This document shows positions 12,795 to 49,451 of a stretch of DNA of 64,000 nucleotides, one piece after another; the stretch's first letter is position 1; each line of letters begins with the position of its first letter. Made by a program: the position numbers and the translations under genes. Source of the stretch: Engraulis encrasicolus (Eukaryota; Chordata; Actinopteri; Clupeiformes; Engraulidae); the NCBI RefSeq assembly GCF_034702125.1, contig NC_085858.1, positions 55,091,624 to 55,155,623 of the forward strand, read 5' to 3'. The notes under the pieces are model-generated. The model worked only from the letters and a program-made list of their open reading frames with translations, searched no databases and was not told the origin of the DNA.

Positions 12795-12988
12795 TCAGGC
12801 CCAGGGCCTCAGACAGAACCGAGAGCATCCAAAAAGTGCTTTTGTTTCAAACAGGGGAGACAACAGGGGATGAGGCAAAGACAGGGAGTGGGAGGCCCCA
12901 ACTTGGGTCCTCATTACATTGTATGGATTGGGTGGGGAGGGGGCCCTTGGGCCCTGGGCCCGGCCAACGCCGTCAGTGGCCCTGGTAT
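12795..12988. repeat. GC-rich inverted-repeat-bounded element in a 3'UTR
   Basis: Bounded by CAGGGCCTCAGAC and GTCAGTGGCCCTG. It shares CATTACATTG, GGGCCCTT and CTGGGCCC blocks in the same order with 48731-48890, so both are one family. No convincing target duplication was found here. It lies in the inferred 3'UTR of the small membrane-protein gene. Confidence 0.55.
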
Positions 12989-13443
12989 TAAATGTCTACT
13001 TCCCTATGCTCGACCACATGATACCAAGGACAACGGAGCAGAGCACCTGACCTGAGACGGCATCTCCTTTTCTCCACACTTGGACTTTTTTGGAGGAATG
13101 AAACAAAAACCTCCCAGGCCCAAGGTTAAAACAGTGGGACTCTTAAACTGACTTTTCACAAGAGAAACTTTGGGGGAAAACATGACCTGCCATTGCCTGT
13201 GGATTGGGCAGAGAGATGGACTGACACATGGTTGGAAGACCATGAAATGAGCAGCTTTAAATTATATGTGTGCATTACATAAATTACACTGGAGGATCTC
13301 AAAAGGCATTTCTTGATTTCTTACACCACTGGTGTTCTGAACAAAAAAGAAAAAACTTTTTTTAAATCAAGTGCAGAAAGCAGCCCATTGTATTTTTTTT
13401 AATATCAACAAATTCTGCAAGACGTCCTGAATTCTGAAGGAAC

Positions 13444-13449
13444 AATAAA
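13444..13449 (+). terminator. Polyadenylation signal of the small membrane-protein gene
   Basis: AATAAA about 1.1 kb after the stop codon at 12342; another AATAAA-like site occurs near 13772. Use is inferred. Confidence 0.5.
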
Positions 13450-13479
13450 CATACAGTATGTTTCAATCCCAACATTCCT

Positions 13480-15340
13480 GTGTATTCCTACACTTTGTTT
13501 ATTTGTGGCATTTGTTTACATTCTGTTTTGTTAGCTTAAATGCCAAAAATGAAGAAAGACTATTAATCACCTTGCCAATAGCTATTATGTATGATGATTG
13601 GTAGGTCATTCAGCATTCAAAATTTTGCCATGTTATCCTTGAAATTGCTGTAGTCAATGCATACTGCAACACTGTGGTACGCTTATGGGCCTGTTAACAC
13701 TGCCATCATTAAAGCACAAATGTTGTAAACACCATACTACTTGCATGTTGTCCGATGCCTATCAGATGTGAAATAAAATTAAGAGCTTATAAGGATAGCC
13801 TACTCCTGCAGCGCAGCTACTACAACCCTTAAGTCTACACCTAAATCTGTCAAGTCGATGTGTTTTGTGCGTTTGAGTTGTAAAGGCAGCAGAAAGATCA
13901 TCTCGTTACTTCATGGAGGCTGGGCTATTTTCGGACAAAAGGGATAAGCTCCACCAAACAACACTGTAGTGGCTACGGCAAACTCGGCATGTAGCCTAGG
14001 CATATAATCCGTCTCACTTTAACTTGGAAACCTGCTGTTCATGAAGGTGCATCCTTACATGAGCCAACATACGAGATATTTTGTCTTGCTACACAGTTTG
14101 CCAGTCAATTACATAGGCCTACAGGGAAAACAGCATTGTGAAGATAACAGGGACAGCCAACCTATGCACAAGTAGCTTTCCATTCTTGCATAGCAGACTT
14201 AATTAATTTTATTTATACAATTAATGTTTCAGCACTACATATGTCTGTAATTCCAGGGCTCCTTGGTGAAGAGCTGAAGACACGGTACGTGTACACTCTC
14301 CAGTAACTCTTGTGAGAGTTGTGTGAAACAGCAGGATTACCTGAGGATTACAACTCAGACCTGAGACTACTTGGAAAAATTACGCTGAGGATTAGTGTTT
14401 AACGGGATTTTAAGTCTTTAATTAACTCAAAGTATCGTGCATATAGGATCATCACTTAGAATCTCAAGAACACTTCTAAATCAAATATGATTTTTTTGGG
14501 AATTTCACTCAGACACCCTCGGAGGTCAAAGAAGATGTTTTGCATGGTAGTATAGACTCATCTCCCTGCAATGCAACCTCTTGATTTTTTTAAACTATAT
14601 GATCACACCTGAATAGCTCACAGAAAAAATGCATACACATTTCATGGAACTTCACAAGGACATTTCCTTTGAAGCAAGTGTATAAAAAGGGGCTCGTGTC
14701 TTCCAACCTGTTCTCAGACCCACAAATAACTTTTAAGTCTGCTGTGGTGGTAGAGACTGCACGACACACAAGTGCCCACAAGGACAGATTACTACACGGG
14801 CCTATCGGGCCCAAGCCCCGGGGCCCCAAGCGTCATGTGGGCCCTGAAGCCCAAGCCTCTATATTTCCATTCTCATATTGTGTTAAAATCACACTTTTAA
14901 ACAACTACGTTTTCAAAAATGTTCTCAGAGGACAACCTCTAATACCCTCAACAACATAGACTCTCACATTTGGTCTAAAACCCTGTATCACTTTGTACAG
15001 TAGCAGTACCCATTCAGAGGGGCCTTTCTTGTTGTCTGGCCCAGCAGCCCATGGAATCACAATCTCTCCCTGGGTGCCCATGAGATCAACACAATATGGC
15101 ACTGAAACTTAACCTGACCTACTATTTGAACACTTGGCATTCATATGTATCAAGTTCTAGCACGGACTTATTCTCAACTGCTAAGCTACAGACGGGACAG
15201 TAAACACAGACAGACAGACAGACACACACACACACACACACACTCTTAAGTCTTCTGGCGACAGTTTAATATTTCACTTCAACCCTGAGTGAGATTCCCT
15301 TCTGGGGTTCACACACTGGACACACCTTAAGACTACCGAT
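13480..15340. other. Intergenic stretch without recognised gene
   Basis: Between the 3' ends of the plus-strand membrane gene and FARSA. It contains a GC-rich palindromic patch near 14795-14850 (GGGCCC-rich, related to the 12795 and 48731 repeats) and a short CA run at 15218-15243. I see no splice-consistent coding exon. Confidence 0.6.
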
Positions 15341-15357
15341 CCTTTAGGCTTTCATTT

Positions 15358-15363
15358 TTTATT
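15358..15363 (-). terminator. FARSA polyadenylation signal
   Basis: AATAAA on the minus strand about 460 nt beyond the FARSA stop codon. Confidence 0.55.
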
Positions 15364-15821
15364 TTACAAACATAGAGGAGGGGAAAAGGGGGACAGATTC
15401 TGGGTTCTTACAACAGAGCATCCACTCGTACCATTATCAGTCCTTCCAGGCCACCCCTCGCCAAAGAGAACTTATACTGATTCCAGGTTAGTGCCATCAA
15501 ACGTTCTATCAGCTGGTGAATACATTTGCGTTCCAAGTCCACTGTTCACTTTGGAACAAGTGATTACCGGTACTTTTCCAAAAAACATGGCGTGTTATAG
15601 CCAGCATCCCTCATGCTGTCAAATAACAACACCACCGCCCCCCTCCTCTTCTGGCAGAGTAGACAGAGTATTATGGGGTCTCCCAGCAGCTACACGTCGA
15701 CAGCGACAGCAGCATGAGCACAGAGGCCTGGAAAGATGTTGGTGTAAAAAAAAAAGTCGGAAGTCCTTTGTAGAGGGCTTGTCAGGACGCGGAGTTGGAT
15801 ACCTGCCAAAGGAGGGGAAAT

Positions 15822-25510
<9,689 letters not shown>

Positions 25511-25600
25511 GCTTTTAGCCTCTACGAGCTCGCAGACCGTCAGTGGGCCGGATGTGACATCACTTATTGTACGTATACCAGAGACGGTTTAAATGCAGAA
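25511..25600 (-). promoter_or_regulatory. FARSA proximal promoter region
   Basis: Immediately upstream of the FARSA ATG, with a CCGGATGT block (ETS-like on the minus strand, ACATCCGG) and an adjacent TGACATCA (CRE/ATF-like) at about 25549-25562. Both are common in housekeeping promoters. The ILF3 3' end lies about 0.75 kb farther. Motifs are seen; function is inferred. Confidence 0.4.
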
Positions 25601-26340
25601 TAGAGAATCTTTGCGTGTACTCATCAAATAAGCCCTCATTGGAACTACAGTGTACCCAATGAAAATACTCTCTTTAGAACTATTGTAAATATCCCAGTAA
25701 TATAAATGTAATAAATAAAATAGTTGTCAATTTATACAGATCTGTAAAATGAGTCTGTTCTGGAGGTGTTCATAAACTGTGGTCTGAGTCAGTGATCATT
25801 TCAGAGTAAACTAAAAATGATGTTGTACAAGTGCCATGTTTTCCAGCATATTTTTGTTGGGTTATATCTATGGGCCAAGTGGTGGACTACATGGAGCATT
25901 ACTTCCATGACCATGTTGAGGGGCTCAAAAAAGTTTTTTTTTTTTTAAGAAAACACTGCATTTCCATCAACCAGAGTGATGTGATGTTCACTGACGTTCA
26001 TGTCCAATTAGTAATGTCCTACACCAGCACAGCTGGTAGTGTAACCAGAGATTCTTTAAGTATAGAGATATGCCAACATAATAGGTTTCTATGGGCACCT
26101 AACATGACCAGGTTCCGGTCTGCCTAAAGGGGCGTGTCATAATGCTCCTAGCATTGAATAGAACAGTCCTCAGGTCTACCTAGGTCTGCCTAAAGGGGGA
26201 TTTCCCCCCCAATAATAGAACCCAGAACCCAATGGAACCTCTCTCTCTCTCTACTCTCTCTGGTGTAACTGTACTACGGAACAGAAGTTCTTATTAAACC
26301 AGTTTCAAGGGATGGACAGACACCTCCATCAAAATAAAAT
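25600..26340. other. Intergenic spacer between FARSA and ILF3
   Basis: No gene seen. It includes an A/T-rich stretch, a poly-T at 25935-25946 and a short CT run near 26240-26260. The ILF3 polyadenylation signal (minus AATAAA, 26341-26346) bounds it. Confidence 0.6.
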
Positions 26341-26346
26341 TTTATT
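26341..26346 (-). terminator. ILF3 NF110-type polyadenylation signal
   Basis: AATAAA on the minus strand about 730 nt past the stop at 27073. The 3'UTR between is A/T-rich. Confidence 0.5.
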
Positions 26347-27072
26347 TTATATAAATTCACATTCAATATTTGAGAAAACATCCCTCCCAAACACACCGAA
26401 TGCTACTATGGACCTGAAAATCAAACTGTCAGCTTTCACAACTATTGTTGAAATGATTTACTTGAGAAAGGAAAGAAATAAAATGTGCTAATAACATCAA
26501 GAAACTGATAAACGTGCAGATTAAATAATCTCAATGAGCCAAGGCTCACAATAGGGTAAAAAAAGTCCCAACCTAAAAAAAAAAAGATAAAAGGGGGAAA
26601 AAAACATGGAAATATGTTGCAATAAAACAGTGTGAGAGTGGGTACAAACACCATGGGAAGATTGTAAGGTTTGGCCCATTCAACAGGTTACTGACAGTCA
26701 GACATTATCAGCAAAGTTTCACATTACAAACAGGTCACACAACATGCATGTGGGTAAAGTGGTGTTCACTTTTCAGATGGGCAGTTCACAGGCTTGCACT
26801 GCACAGACTTTAAAAAATAATAAAAACAAAAGAATCATAAAAACGCAAGAGTTTCAACACAGAAAGACATTACAATTTTCACCTTCCAGAGACTTCTCTA
26901 TTTAGTTCATGACCCTTTGGGTAAACGATCTGAGCTCCACCATGATGTATTATATGAGCGTGGGGCATCAAGAGGAGGCTGCTACGTTTGCCACGGAGGG
27001 GTGTGTTAGAGATGAACGAGAACTAAAGAAGTGGGGGCACGTTAAGCTGGGGGCGTAGAGCAGAGAGTCAGT

Positions 27073-42945
<15,873 letters not shown>

Positions 42946-45432
42946 TGGGGGCTGAAGCGAGAGGTGGAGCAACACGTGAGAGAGAGCGAGAGAGAGAAAT
43001 CCTTTGAAGCAATGATAAAAGGAGATACAGGAACATGACAGTGACGGATAACTGCACTGCTAATGTGAGTTCTATGGGCTTGTTGCCAGCACAAAGGCAG
43101 CCCGGTATTATGAGACATTGATAGGACTCTCTCCATTAATGTCCCATCATACATCATGTCAAAGAAAGCAGATCTCAGACAAGGCAAGACTTGGAGAAAA
43201 TATTTAGTCATGCGTCATGCGCGATTAGTGGATCATAGAACAATCCACGGATTACTGAATATTAGATTTGTTTTCTATGAGCACACAGCAGTTTAGACTT
43301 TAGAGGACACAGGGCAAGACTGTTTGTAAGGAATACTAATATTCAAATAATGAAATGCATGAGTCAATTTTGCATAATTGTGCAACACCATCACATTGGT
43401 AAAAGAAACAAATACCCAAGTTCATTGCAATCAAGCATTTTTTTCAAGGAAGTCATCACATTGTTTTTTTTAAAGGTGCATCAAGAAGCAGCAGACAAGT
43501 GACTATTATTATTCCAAAACAAACACCCATCAAGGAGGAAAAGCAGAGAAAAGGGCATTTACCATCATTGCAGTAAGGAGTACCCACGGGTATGGGGAAT
43601 GGCAGTGATGAATGCACGTTGGCAGGCGTTCTTTACTGCTTGAGGACGCTGGCTAAGACCTGTTGAGAGATTCGACAGTGCTCCTTTTAATTATGGCAAA
43701 AGATGGTGAGGAGAACAACAGGGTGCAGCTGTCCGCACCACCACCACCAGAGATGCAGAGGACAGATTATAATGGGTCGAACAGCAGCACAGCATGCAAT
43801 CAATCAATACCATCACATCAGTAGCCATTGCAGTTTACTAATAAGGTCAATGACAGGGCTATAATTGTACATCATGAAAGCGTCATCATTTAAGTGTACT
43901 ATAGCCTAATTATAACTATGCCATTTTAGAAGCCATCGGTACTGTTTTCCTTGCAAATGATCAGTATGAAGCAGCCTGCTCCCCATCATTCATCAGCGGG
44001 ACAGAAAAGCGCTCCTCTGTCAGGAGGGATTTACTGAGTATCCCAGCGCACCCCCATCCAAAATAACACTGCGCCAATCGGAGCAACACACCAGCTATGC
44101 CTCAGATGTGCGTCACGAACTACCCCCCCCCCCCCCCCAACACCAATATATCTTTTTATTTGCATGCCACCAATGCATTTTAAACGATGTATTGTGCTAA
44201 ATTAAACGGAACGCTAAAGGCTACACCGACGAACTAGGGGACAAGCGCTGCTCTTCTTTGTCAGTGAGTTAAGCACAGCAGCCATTTGAGCCAAATTTCA
44301 ATCTCATTCAGTTAGAGCCGGTTCTAATTTGCAAACCTGTGTTACACTGTTACAGCAGTGGCGACCTCCCGGGTTTTATCAGACTACTCTAATCATCCCT
44401 AGAATAAATGTAAAGAAATAGGCCTTCGCGAAATTAATATTTTAAATCGGCCATTTACTTGCAAACATGGGATTATAATGATTCTTTTCACTGATGTTTG
44501 ATAGGAACATCTGTTTGGGATTCCTCCCTTTCTTGATCATGTAAATTTGATTTTAGCTTCCAATCGACGATTACACTGGCCTTCTCTGCTACAGGTTGTC
44601 AGCAACAAAACGTAGGCCTAGTTATTACAGAATGTTGAAGAGCTGCAAATAGACACGCACATTTTCCAAGCCACTGAAGCAGTCCATTCTCTGCTGATGG
44701 AGGAAGGACGAATGGATAACATGTAGTTCTAACCGAGAAGGGGTACATGGCATCCCCAAGCCGCCATTTCAACACACGCTACACACCTCGGCAGCGGTTT
44801 ATATGTCGGCAATAACGGGTATACACACCATCAACAATAATATAATTACACAAATAATCCGGTAATACTACATGACGTTTATTCGACATCAATCTTTCGA
44901 TATGTGGAAGCACCGTCAACTATCCGGTAACAATAAGGTTAGCTAGCAAATATTAGCTAGGCTTCCAGTCGTTAGCAGTCTACGTGTTGGGTGTATTAAA
45001 ATGGTCGTGGCAACGTTTACAGTTAGCGCCAGAGAACCCAGTGTTTGTAAACCACGCATCGCTGTTTTCACAAAACATCCGTAACATCCATGCAAAACCC
45101 ACCGTGCCTGATCCACTGCATCTAAGCAACTGAATAGTTACTCACTTTTACAAATACAGATATCGGACCGACTCTATCTGTTGAGCAGTGTGCTGACTTG
45201 GCTAGCAACAGCTAGCTTCAGTCGTCTGCATGGAGATTGGTACAGCCTGCTGAGGGCTGAAACAAAGGCTTTGCCTCTAGCTGCTAGACATGTAAACTAA
45301 GCATGTACATTTGCACAGGGGCCCGAAAACATGTAACGAAGCTTTCCCTTCATTTGAGGCATTGATTATTGTGTTTTAAAACTACCGCAACTTTACTGTA
45401 GCGTCAATGGGTTGATATTAACCTCGACTTAC

Positions 45433-45560
45433 CAGCATCGACGACGGTCTTCAACGATAATAACCTCGTTGAATAAAACGGAGTCTGGGTAGTCTGAGAC
45501 AGCTACTGCGATTGGCTGCATATACCATGTGACAGCAAGTGCACCAATCGCGTAAGACCT
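45433..45560 (-). promoter_or_regulatory. ILF3: Putative ILF3 noncoding first exon and promoter
   Basis: A strong donor GATGCTG|GTAAGTCG on the minus strand at 45433/45432 precedes the coding exon that starts at 42951. CCAAT motifs occur on both strands near 45510 and 45541. A second donor, AAAA|GTGAGT at 45146/45145, could mark an alternative first exon. No ATG-led coding fits. The transcription start is not determined. Confidence 0.45.
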
Positions 45561-45799
45561 TTCGATTCCTTTCATCACCGGCAGCTTGACGCTCAGACAG
45601 GTGAAGTGTGTAGAACTGTATAATAGCTCTTGGTTGTAATTTATTATACACACTCTATGCATAAACCTGATTAACCCTAATACATTATGACTATTTGCTG
45701 TATACTTTGTGGATTTTTCTCTTTTCCTTTTCCAGCCGTGTTGTGTTGGTCTATTTATTGTCACCGGATGTTTGACCATTCATTCAAAGCCTTCCAATG

Positions 45800-48400
45800 G
45801 TAGCCTAGTAGCCTAAGATCTCAGTAGTACTTTTACAGTATGTGTGCCTGCATTTTATTCAGAACAAGGCTACCCCAGTTGACCTTTTGTCAAATTAGCT
45901 GAAACATAGTTTGCAATAGACCTATAGCTTAGGCCTATTGGCTGTGAACCACTTGATGGCAAAATAAATTAGGCTACTGGGTAGGGCCTCTTAAGCCAAT
46001 CCATTAAGTTAGCCCACATTTAGCTGACAATTTAATCTAAAGGGACTTAAGTTATTACAGGATATATGGTTAGGCCACAGGAGATGGACCACCCACCTGG
46101 ATCACTAACGGCGCTGCAAAGAGACCTTGCTTGGGCCCCATGAAAGTTGACAGACTTAGCTATTAGTAATAGCCTTCAAAGGCCCTTTGTGAAGAAGAAC
46201 ATGTCATTTCAAATATATCAAAAAGCGTCTTCTGGTTTAAAATATATAAATTGAGCAAGCAGAATCAGATTTGCTATCGGTTAACTTTTATTCTACCCAT
46301 TTCCCTATCTCAGTTCCCATGTACCTCAGTCAGCAGTGCATGACTTGCTTACTTCAGTCATGGGTGAAGGCATGGGGTCCCATCCCGTCCCACCCGTTCC
46401 TACTAACCTGTAGCTAAGTGCCCCATTCATTACATTTTTGAGATTAGACCAACATTTGTAAACATGGAAACATCAAAATCATACCTGGCTGGAACACTTT
46501 CGAACAATGAAGACAACATCATTTCATTGATATTCATATGTCATTTTAAGACCTGACATAGCCTACTGTAAAAGAGTTTAGCCGAAAACATGAACACAAA
46601 ATCTTGATTTTATTTGATTATTTTGGTCGGCCATCGGCTCACTTTTTTGACTCTTGTCTGTGTAGGCATATTCTCCCATTGTTTGGCTAAGACACACTTC
46701 TGTAATTGACACCTCAATTTCCCCCTGGGATCAATAAAGTACTCTACTCTACTCTAATTATAAGAAGGAAACATAAAATCAAGTTGTTGAACTACCAGTG
46801 GGTCTTTTCAATGTTGTTCTGTAGAGTTGGTGGCCTCAGATATGACCATCTTTATATGAATTGTATGTAATTAAATGTACTAAAATAATACGACTAGAGT
46901 ACATTGTTTGTGTGCTTCCACATTTATTGTAGTCACCATTAATTTGGTTTGTCATGACATAAATGGAGTTCATCAGTAGGTGGCACTAGTGTATAGCACA
47001 CGGCTCTGGCACTGGTCAGTAGTGGCCAAGGTTAAGAACTTCATTCTTTTGTGTGGAGGAGAGGGCATGGGTTATATCAAAACCAAGAAACATAAAGACT
47101 ATCACATATGTTTTGTTCAAGGTGTACTAAAAATACTGCCCTACAAAGGCAAAGTGCCGTAACTACTATATATTTAGTCAAAATCGAAAATGGTCTTCAA
47201 TACACCATACTTAATCTTGTGACAAAGCCTTTGGGTCCAAATGTTCTAGAGATATTGCTATGTCAAATTTGCAGTAACTATAACATCCATCCTAATACCA
47301 AAGGCTTTGAAGGCATTTCCATCAGTTTCAATGTTGGTGTAGTTAGAACTACTGCTCTTTGTCTTTGAAGGGCAGAATACTGAACTGCTTTTTCGTGAAC
47401 CCATTATTACTAGATTAACGAACCTGAAAAAAATCAAGTAATTCTTCATCTTATCTGACGAGATAAGCTATAGTTGACTAACATTATGTGAATCCCCTTA
47501 TCTTATAGTAAGATACATTAATGTTAAACATAATACAATTATGTCTGCTGCTTCAGGCCTTGAGAATACGTAGGCCTACTTCTCATTTTGAAGAGACTTG
47601 CGTAGGTCTATACAATTTTCTGTCAGAAACTATTCAGTGAAGTGGTGTACTGGATTAAGCCACTTTAGGAGGAGACCGCGCTCCGTATGTTCGCTGCACA
47701 TTGCTGTAGAGATTGTGGAATAATTTACGAGGCCTAATGGTTTGGTCAAGAATATCTGTGAAAGACTGGCCTGCAGTCCCATAACAATAAACACCACTAG
47801 GCCATTTCCAAACAGTTCCCTTGGAGTTTAGTTTGAGACCTTTTTGTTTACTTTCTGTCGACCAGGTTTTGGAGTTGTATAGTCTGTGTGAAGTGTTTTT
47901 TTTATAATCTGTGGTCTTCATCAGACGAGTTCCAATGCGAATGAAAGTACAAAAGACAATACACTTGACATTCAATAGCTTTTACATCGAATAGCTTACT
48001 TTCAAGTCCTCCCACACAACTGGGAAAACAGTGTTTTACACAATAAATACACAAAACAGTAATCATATATCTCCACAAAAACATAGACTTCACTCTCTCA
48101 TTGTGGCCGACCAACATGAATCACCGATATGACACCCTGTCGAGACATTCACAGCTATCATGTTGAGTCGAAATACAAGGGAAAAAGAACAAAGAAATCA
48201 CTAAAGCCAAAATGATTACTGTCAAGTAATGAGTGATATGGACGTTGTGATGGGTTGACAAAGCCAGAACTGTTTTTTTTTTACTTCCATGACTGGAAAG
48301 CAGAGGCTCCATAATATATTATGTTCAATGCATCTTTTTTATCTTCAAAGCTTGAAATATGCTACATCATCTGTCGTCTCTAAACAAACAAACATTTTGC
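45800..48400. other. Intergenic region between ILF3 and PTGER1
   Basis: No gene recognised. A LINE-like 3' tail (CCCTGGGATCAATAAAGTAC followed by TCTAC repeats) lies at about 46715-46757, and an inverted-repeat element at 47136-47375. Confidence 0.6.
47136..47375. mobile_element. 240-bp inverted-repeat element with AATA duplication
   Basis: Left end CTGCCCTACAAAGGCAAAG and right end complement CTGCCCTTCAAAGACAAAG, imperfect over about 28 bp. AATA flanks it at 47132-47135 and 47376-47379. The first 10 bp match the 4692-5158 element, and the duplication length is the same. Confidence 0.72.
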
Positions 48401-48415
48401 TGAGTTGTTGTCATT

Positions 48416-48432
48416 TTTATTTTTATTTTTCA
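48416..48432 (-). terminator. Candidate PTGER1 polyadenylation signals
   Basis: AATAAA-type motifs on the minus strand (TTTATTTTTATTTTT on plus) about 510 nt past the stop codon. Confidence 0.4.
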
Positions 48433-48730
48433 CCTGCTGTGCTCAGCTCTCTCTCTCTAACACACAAGCCCATTCAAAATCCTATTTCTTTCATGCTGTC
48501 TTGCTTACTTACTGGCCTAACAACTGTCTGTCATAAGCAGATGTGTCTTGAAGTCATTGCTATGGCTTTAAAATACATTCACATTAGCAAACGGACTCAC
48601 CTGGTGAGTCTGTTATAGGGGCAGTGGGCTCTTTTGAAATGCCACAGTCATCCTCAACATCTTAATATAACCACTATAACCACCCCACACGTATCATTAT
48701 TGTACGTATACACTCCACCCACCCCATGCC

Positions 48731-48890
48731 CAGGCCTGCCGACAGGGGAGGGACAAATGGATATATCGTCCCGGGCCCACGGACGGAAAGGAGGAGCCTG
48801 TGATTGGATCCCCATTACATTGCATTTACAGAGTGAGGGCCCTTTCTGTTCATTTTGCCTGGGGCCCAGCCGAAGCTGTCAGCAGCCCTG
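48731..48890. mobile_element. 160-bp hAT-like MITE in the PTGER1 3'UTR
   Basis: Ends CAGGCCTGCCGACAG and CTGTCAGCAGCCCTG form an imperfect inverted repeat. Flanks CCCATGCC (48723-48730) and CACATGCC (48891-48898) match at 7 of 8. It begins 47 nt past the PTGER1 stop on the transcript. Confidence 0.65.
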
Positions 48891-48936
48891 CACATGCCCA
48901 CACATTGCACCCCGCACCTACTCCCACCAAAAGTTT

Positions 48937-49370
48937 TCAGATCCTGTTGACAGACTTCTTCTCGGAGCTCTGCAGCGAGCTGATCTCCCAGTGGCGGAAG
49001 GTGCTTCCTGCACGCAGGTTGACGCGTCCGCAGGTGCTGAGGCAGTAGATCTTGCGCAGCACGGCGCGGCGTAGCAGGATGTAGACCCAGGGGTCAAGCA
49101 CCTGATTGGTGGAGGCCAGCCGCACCCCCGTCAGCAGCAGCTGCTTGTAGTAGTCCACTTCCTGCTCGTCCCTGAAGCCCTGGTAGGAGCGCATCACCGA
49201 CATCAGGTCGAATATCTGCAATGGGTAGGGAAGGGAGGTAAACATTTTAAACCGCAAACACTGACCAAACCTCCATTAAAAAAATAAAAATTAAAAAATA
49301 TTGACATAAAAAGCAGCCACTATACTGTAGTATATAGTACAGAAGTAAGGATAAACTTAAACACATCACA

Positions 49371-49451
<81 letters not shown>

